Shown here: positions 59,959 through 64,000 of the stretch, piece after piece
How positions within the stretch are numbered: position 1 is the stretch's first letter
Layout: every line of letters starts with the position of its first letter
Origin: Psychrobium sp. MM17-31
Lineage (GTDB): Bacteria; Pseudomonadota; Gammaproteobacteria; Enterobacterales; Psychrobiaceae
DNA length: 64,000 nucleotides
Direction of reading: 5' to 3'
Assembly (NCBI RefSeq): GCF_022347785.1
Contig: NZ_JAKRGA010000007.1
Coordinates: 62,001 to 126,000, forward strand
Notes under the pieces: model-generated
What the model saw: the letters and a program-made list of their open reading frames with translations, nothing else
What the model was told of the DNA's origin: nothing
The model's database searches: none
Translations under genes and position numbers: made by a program

Positions 59959-60309
59959 ATGTTACCGATTTCTAGGCAAGACGCTAAAATTTTAGTCCTC
60001 GCATTAGTCGCGGGTATGAGTGCCAATGCGGTACTCAACGGTTTGACTGTAGCCGAAGTTGAGTTATCTATATTCCCACTAATCAGTTGTGTATTGGCGT
60101 TTTACTGTATGCTGCAAGAATACAAAACTAATGCCATCGAAGGGGATATTCCTCTGTTAACTGGCGCGAGTTTTATCGTAGGTGCGTTGAGTTATTCGGT
60201 GTGTATTCGCGTTATCAAACCAGAAATCGGCAGTAACTTCTTCCCGCTAATTATCTGTATGGTGCTGATTTTTTGGATGTGTCATAAACTGGGATTATTC
60301 AAGCGCTAA
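59959..60309 (+). CDS. yijD: YijD family inner-membrane protein
   Basis: A 116-residue protein with four helices (about 10-28, 36-52, 66-86 and 92-110), matching DUF1422/YijD by size and place: directly behind fabR and convergent with trmA, as in E. coli. AGGAG lies 8 bases before the ATG. Function unknown. Confidence 0.88.
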   Translation: MLPISRQDAKILVLALVAGMSANAVLNGLTVAEVELSIFPLISCVLAFYCMLQEYKTNAIEGDIPLLTGASFIVGALSYSVCIRVIKPEIGSNFFPLIICMVLIFWMCHKLGLFKR

Positions 60310-60329
60310 TCCCAGTCTATAGTTAGGTG

Positions 60330-61427
60330 TTACTTACGAGTTAAGTAAACACCAGATTCCATATGATGGGTATATGGGAATTGATCAAAGAGCGCTAACT
60401 TGGCCACATCGTGCGTTTGAGTTAGCGTTTTTAGATTGTCCGCCAATGTTTCAGGGTTACACGAAATATAGATAATGTTGTCGTAAGCTTGAATCATCTT
60501 CAAGGTTTCATCATCTAGTCCAGCGCGTGGTGGATCCACCAAAATCGTATTACAGTTAAAGCTTTTTAAATCGATTCCTTTCAAGCGTCTAAATTCACGC
60601 TCTCCATTCATTGCCGCTGTAAACTCTTCCGCCGCCATTCGTAAAATAGTGACGTTGTCGATGTTGTTTTCACTGATGTTGTACTGCGCTGAGTCAACAG
60701 ACGGCTTAGCGATCTCTGTCGCTAATACGCGATCGAAGTTTTGCGCTAATGCCAGTGAAAAGTTACCGTTACCACAGTACAGTTCCAGTAAATCGCCAGT
60801 TGCGTCGTTGGTAATATCGATAGACCATTCCAACATCTTTTGATTGATGCCGCCATTGGGTTGAGTGAAGCTATTTTCTACCTGTTTATAAATAAGTTCT
60901 TGGTCATTAACATTGAGTTTTTCGATGACGTAATCGTGATCTAAACAGATTTTTTGTTTGCGAGCGCGACCAATTAGCTGCACATCAAAGCGTTCGCCTA
61001 AACGAGCTTTTAGTTCACGTGCCGCTGTTTCCCAAGCATCATCTAACTGACGATGATAAAGCAGTGATACTACAATTTGGCCACTCAGGGTCGATAGGTA
61101 GTCAATTTGAAAGAGTTTTTGACGTAGTACTGGCTTGTCTTTCAGCTCTTCCATTAACGCTAGCATCATGTCGTTAATTAAACGCGACGCCGATGGGAAT
61201 TGGTCAACGCGCACTTTTTCTTTGGTTTGCGAGTTAAATACGATGTGGTAAAGATCATCTCCCTCATGCCAGACGCGAAACTCAGCGCGCAGACGATAGT
61301 GTGATGGCTCTGAAGCAAAGCGCTCAACCGCTGGTGGGTTGAATGGCTGCATTAATGTTTGCAGTGTCGATGTCTTATCGTTGAGTTGCGCATCATAATT
61401 AGCAACATCTACCAAGCCTGGTAACAT
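60330..61427 (-). CDS. trmA: tRNA (uracil-5-)-methyltransferase TrmA
   Basis: A 365-residue SAM-dependent enzyme that makes m5U54 in the T-loop of tRNA. Motifs: [24 protein letters not shown] (SAM site, about 217-240), DPPRAGLD (about 299-306) and the catalytic Cys in YISCNPETL (about 321-329). Length equals E. coli TrmA (366). An imperfect inverted repeat GGTGTTACTTA/TAAGTAAACACC spans its stop (60326-60353) without a T run. Confidence 0.96.
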   Translation of the reverse strand: MLPGLVDVANYDAQLNDKTSTLQTLMQPFNPPAVERFASEPSHYRLRAEFRVWHEGDDLYHIVFNSQTKEKVRVDQFPSASRLINDMMLALMEELKDKPVLRQKLFQIDYLSTLSGQIVVSLLYHRQLDDAWETAARELKARLGERFDVQLIGRARKQKICLDHDYVIEKLNVNDQELIYKQVENSFTQPNGGINQKMLEWSIDITNDATGDLLELYCGNGNFSLALAQNFDRVLATEIAKPSVDSAQYNISENNIDNVTILRMAAEEFTAAMNGEREFRRLKGIDLKSFNCNTILVDPPRAGLDDETLKMIQAYDNIIYISCNPETLADNLKTLTQTHDVAKLALFDQFPYTHHMESGVYLTRK

Positions 61428-61592
61428 GATCTTTTTCCTAGGTATAAACAGTGGCGCAGAAGTTTAGGGACTTTTGTAATTTTGTCCAGCGCTTGAGTCT
61501 ATTATTTGAACATTTTTAGTTAAGTTTTTTTAGGATTTGCCGATAAGATCAGACAACGCTAGGCTCTCATCATCGCAAATATTGGAGACATC

Positions 61593-62807
61593 ATGAAAAT
61601 CAATTCCTTACCACAGGCTGATCGTCAAAAGCTTAATAACGACAAAGCTAACGTCGCCACTGAAAAAGCAAAATCTAGCGATGCACCGAAAGAAACTTTT
61701 GAGAAAAAAGACTTCTTAACAACTGATAATAATCGCCTGTTGATTGGTGCTAAGTCTTTGATGTCTGCCCTTAATAAAGAGCTCAAGCTCGGTGGCAAGT
61801 TGGAGTTTCATTCGTCAGTGAATGAAAGCGTCACAATTAAAACTGAAGGTGGTTCAATCCTAGATAAGATTGATGTTGAGCCAATTAGCTTTGACTTTGA
61901 AGAAGTAGCGAAGAACGTGATGGACTTTGTCGGCAAAGCGATCATGGGTGCAAAAGAAAGCGGTGCGAGCGATGACAAACTCGCTGAAATGTTTGCTCAA
62001 GCGCGCGAAGGTGTTGATATGGGATTTGAGCAAGCACGCCAAGAGCTCGGCGATATGGACATGTTATCAGACGATGTTAAAGAGGGAATGGATCGCAGTT
62101 ACGGTTTAATTACTCAGGGTATTGACGATCTTGAAGCTGATGTATTTGGCAAGCAAACGACAGCAGCGCCGAATGTGGTAGCAAGAGAACTAGGATTACA
62201 AGAGACTGAAACTGGCAGCATTTCTATTAAGACGCGCGATGGTGACGATATTAATATTAGTTTTGGTAGCTCGACGACATTAGCGCAATCTCAACAGTCG
62301 AATGAAAATGGTTACTCGTCAGAGACACACTATAGTCGCAGCCAATCATTTAGCATTGAAGTTAGCGGCGAGTTAGACGATGAAGAGTTAAAGGCGATTA
62401 ATTCATTGGTTGAAGATATTAATGGATTGGCTGACGAGTTCTTCAATGGCGATGTCCAGAAAGCTTTCGAGCAAGCCAGTGAACTTGGATTTGATGCCAG
62501 CCAAATTGCCCAATATTCATTAGACTTTAAAGAAGTTAAACAAGTGGCAATTCGCGAACACTATTCACCGAGTGCTTCAAGCTCGCCGTTTGCTACCTTG
62601 TCACCATACGTAAAAGATCTTAACGGTATCATGGAAAGCGGTGAGTCGCTGTTTGACAAAGATAACTTGAAGCAACTGATGCAAGATGTGGCAGAGCAGC
62701 AGATTAATGCATTAGACGATATGTTAAATAAATCAGCCATAGACTTTAGCAACTTCAATCAACAATTAATTGATGCACAAAATAAGGCTGAGACCCCTTC
62801 AACTTAG
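61593..62807 (+). CDS. DUF5610-like protein
   Basis: A 404-residue soluble protein without signal peptide, acidic and rich in Ser, Asp and Glu. Residues 60-185 (SLMSALNKELKLGG, then NVMDFVGKAIMGAKESGASDDKLAEMFAQAREGVDMGFEQARQELGDM) match what I remember of DUF5610; a second helical part (about 265-400) follows a Ser/Gln spacer. Function unknown. GGAG lies about 10 bases before the ATG. It separates trmA from murI, which are neighbours or nearly so in other gammaproteobacteria. Confidence 0.7.
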   Translation: MKINSLPQADRQKLNNDKANVATEKAKSSDAPKETFEKKDFLTTDNNRLLIGAKSLMSALNKELKLGGKLEFHSSVNESVTIKTEGGSILDKIDVEPISFDFEEVAKNVMDFVGKAIMGAKESGASDDKLAEMFAQAREGVDMGFEQARQELGDMDMLSDDVKEGMDRSYGLITQGIDDLEADVFGKQTTAAPNVVARELGLQETETGSISIKTRDGDDINISFGSSTTLAQSQQSNENGYSSETHYSRSQSFSIEVSGELDDEELKAINSLVEDINGLADEFFNGDVQKAFEQASELGFDASQIAQYSLDFKEVKQVAIREHYSPSASSSPFATLSPYVKDLNGIMESGESLFDKDNLKQLMQDVAEQQINALDDMLNKSAIDFSNFNQQLIDAQNKAETPST

Positions 62808-62823
62808 ACCTTATTGCTAATTA

Positions 62824-62867
62824 ATCACGACTGATAGAGAATACGGAATGTCTTTTACAGTCGTGAT
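62824..62867. repeat. 10-bp inverted repeat just before murI
   Basis: ATCACGACTG (62824-62833) and CAGTCGTGAT (62858-62867) are perfect inverse complements with a 24-base loop. The right arm ends 6 bases before the murI ATG, where the ribosome site would be; no Shine-Dalgarno sequence is visible otherwise. A regulator site or a translation-controlling hairpin are both possible. Confidence 0.6.
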
Positions 62868-62873
62868 ATTTTG

Positions 62874-63662
62874 ATGAGTAATATTCTGGTCTTTGACTCT
62901 GGCGTCGGTGGCATCAGCGTCGTTAGAGAAATCAAACAATGCCTACCTAACGTCACTATCGATTACTTATTCGATAATCTTTATTACCCCTATGGTGAAT
63001 TAGACGAGCCAACATTGATTAATCGTCTTGTGAGTCTATTGAAAGGTGCTGTTAAAAATCATCCGCCTCAACTTATTGTTATTGCCTGTAACTCCGCCAG
63101 CACTATTGCGCTTCCGGCATTGCGCGCTGCGTTCGATATTCCAATTGTTGGTGTTGTGCCAGCGATCAAGCCTGCGTCAAAATTAAGCCGATCGAAAGTG
63201 ATTGGCCTTCTTGCAACACAAGGCACTATTACCCGTACTTATATAGAAGAACTCAAACAAGAATTCGCTGCGGACTGTGAATTAATTAATGTCGGTAGTA
63301 ACGAATTGGTTGCGATGGCTGAAACGCTTTATCGAGGTGGCGATATTAGTTCTCGACGTTTGCTTGAAATCTGTAATCCAATCTTCCAGCAAGCTGATGT
63401 CATGATCTTAGGTTGTACCCACTTTCCTTTACTCGCTAATGAACTCAATAAGATCAAACCACAGGGATTAACGGTAATAGATTCTGGCAAAGCGATTGCT
63501 CAACGAGTGCAAGAGCTGCTTAATGTAGAAGACAGCGATAAAAAAACGCCCGACGGTATTCTCAACCATCGGGCGCTTTATACTAAATCAGTATCAGATA
63601 CTTCGTTAACCGCAGCGCTATTTAGCGAAGGCTTCAACGAGATCTGTGTGATTAATCCGTAA
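62874..63662 (+). CDS. murI: Glutamate racemase
   Basis: A 262-residue enzyme making D-glutamate for peptidoglycan. The two catalytic cysteines are in VIACNSAST (about 69-77) and ILGCTHFPLL (about 181-190); the start is VFDSGVGGISVVREI. I take the ATG at 62874, because the frame's upstream TTG adds only one residue. The last part of the gene overlaps the convergent RRM gene by 11 bases and contains that gene's terminator hairpin. Confidence 0.95.
   Translation: MSNILVFDSGVGGISVVREIKQCLPNVTIDYLFDNLYYPYGELDEPTLINRLVSLLKGAVKNHPPQLIVIACNSASTIALPALRAAFDIPIVGVVPAIKPASKLSRSKVIGLLATQGTITRTYIEELKQEFAADCELINVGSNELVAMAETLYRGGDISSRRLLEICNPIFQQADVMILGCTHFPLLANELNKIKPQGLTVIDSGKAIAQRVQELLNVEDSDKKTPDGILNHRALYTKSVSDTSLTAALFSEGFNEICVINP
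63539..63575 (-). terminator. Terminator of the RRM gene embedded in murI
   Basis: Read on the reverse strand, CGCCCGATGGT pairs with ACCGTCGGGCG (one mismatch over 11) and is followed by seven T. It lies about 77 bases past the RRM stop and inside the murI coding sequence, where it encodes part of KKTPDGILNHRA. Confidence 0.85.
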
Positions 63663-64000
63663 CCTGACTCGAATTTTCAGGACTGGTTTTCTCTTTTGCT
63701 TCGCGAACTTTCAGTACACGCTCTTGAAATTCATTGTCATTGAGTTTTGCCATCGCATCTTGGGCGCCTTGTGGGTCCATAGTGACAAAACCGAAACCGC
63801 GACGTCGGCCAGTTTGCTTATCCTTAACTAAACGTACTGAATAAACGCTGCCGTGATTCTCAAATAACTCACGCACTACCGCTTCATTTGCGCGATAAGG
63901 TAAGTTACCTACATATAATGTTTGGCGCTCGTCCGACTGAACTGCATTACCACCTGTCGATGAAGATGCTTCGCCTGATGTTAAAAGAACTACTACCGCA
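63652..64000 (-). CDS. RRM RNA-binding protein (N-terminus beyond the window)
   Basis: The open reverse frame runs off the right edge; 115 residues are visible. After a hydrophobic stretch (VVVLLTS) and a Ser/Gly spacer comes one RNA recognition motif: RNP2 LYVGNLPY, RNP1 RRRGFGFVTM, then a short charged tail (KEKTSPENSSQVTD). The hydrophobic stretch suggests a membrane anchor, an unusual but recurrent layout in Shewanella-like bacteria. RNA target unknown. Confidence 0.88.
   Translation of the reverse strand, partial: AVVVLLTSGEASSSTGGNAVQSDERQTLYVGNLPYRANEAVVRELFENHGSVYSVRLVKDKQTGRRRGFGFVTMDPQGAQDAMAKLNDNEFQERVLKVREAKEKTSPENSSQVTD

Overview
The window looks like chromosome from a marine gammaproteobacterium of the Alteromonadales type (Shewanella/Colwellia-like). 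Grounds: a TonB2-type transport operon (DUF3450, TtpC, ExbB, ExbD, TonB, TPR), the enterobacterial/alteromonad block fabR-yijD-trmA-murI, a YajR-ssb pair, tryptophanase with a recognisable TnaC leader, and several TonB-dependent receptors. No rRNA, tRNA, CRISPR, prophage or complete insertion sequence was seen.

Layout. 0-2.2 kb: 5' end of uvrA (reverse) and a GntR regulator/membrane protein/25-residue peptide operon with inverted-repeat operators. 2.2-4.7 kb: a TonB-domain lipoprotein, a 267-bp MITE-like repeat, and tnaC-tnaA. 4.7-9.7 kb: the six-gene TonB2 operon with a Fur-like box. 9.8-14 kb: porin-like protein, BCCT transporter, succinate-semialdehyde dehydrogenase. 14-18.2 kb: GNAT-mntP and a PepSY/DUF2271/flavoreductase group. 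18.3-22.8 kb: yajR-ssb, then a solitary gene (DUF6602-like) flanked by integron attC-like sites with no integrase, a class B1 metallo-beta-lactamase and a small lipoprotein. 22.9-23.9 kb: ohrR/ohr with three palindromic operators.

24-41.7 kb is the most striking region: an apparently uncharacterised catabolic island. It holds five proteins made of tandem SnoaL/NTF2-like domains, a lactonase-type amidohydrolase, a sodium:solute symporter, a TonB-dependent receptor, a MetE-C-terminal-like methyltransferase, a HpcH/HpaI aldolase, an alpha/beta hydrolase, a HisD/HpsN-like dehydrogenase, an SDR, a bicupin and a LacI regulator. A perfect 20-bp palindrome (29466-29485) and three related sites lie in its promoter regions, so the transcription units are probably one LacI regulon. 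The logical flow is receptor, symporter, then oxidation (dehydrogenases), hydrolysis, methyl or C-S handling, and retro-aldol cleavage. The substrate cannot be read from sequence.

41.7-50.7 kb: kelch lipoprotein, exported hydrolase with divergent LysR, ArsH, acyltransferase/LytTR pair, and a four-CBS PAS-GGDEF-EAL protein. 50.7-56.1 kb: a zinc-scarcity locus (AztD-like chaperone, His-rich receptor, MerC-like protein, COG0523 GTPase) around two Zur-like boxes. 56.1-64 kb: two GST-like proteins, a lone cobU, desaturase/fabR with two FabR-like operators, yijD, trmA, a DUF5610-like protein, murI and the start of an RRM protein that runs off the window.

Start sites were moved from the longest open frame where a Shine-Dalgarno sequence, family N-terminus or signal peptide argued for it. 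Functions are from recognised motifs and remembered family sequences; no database search was run.
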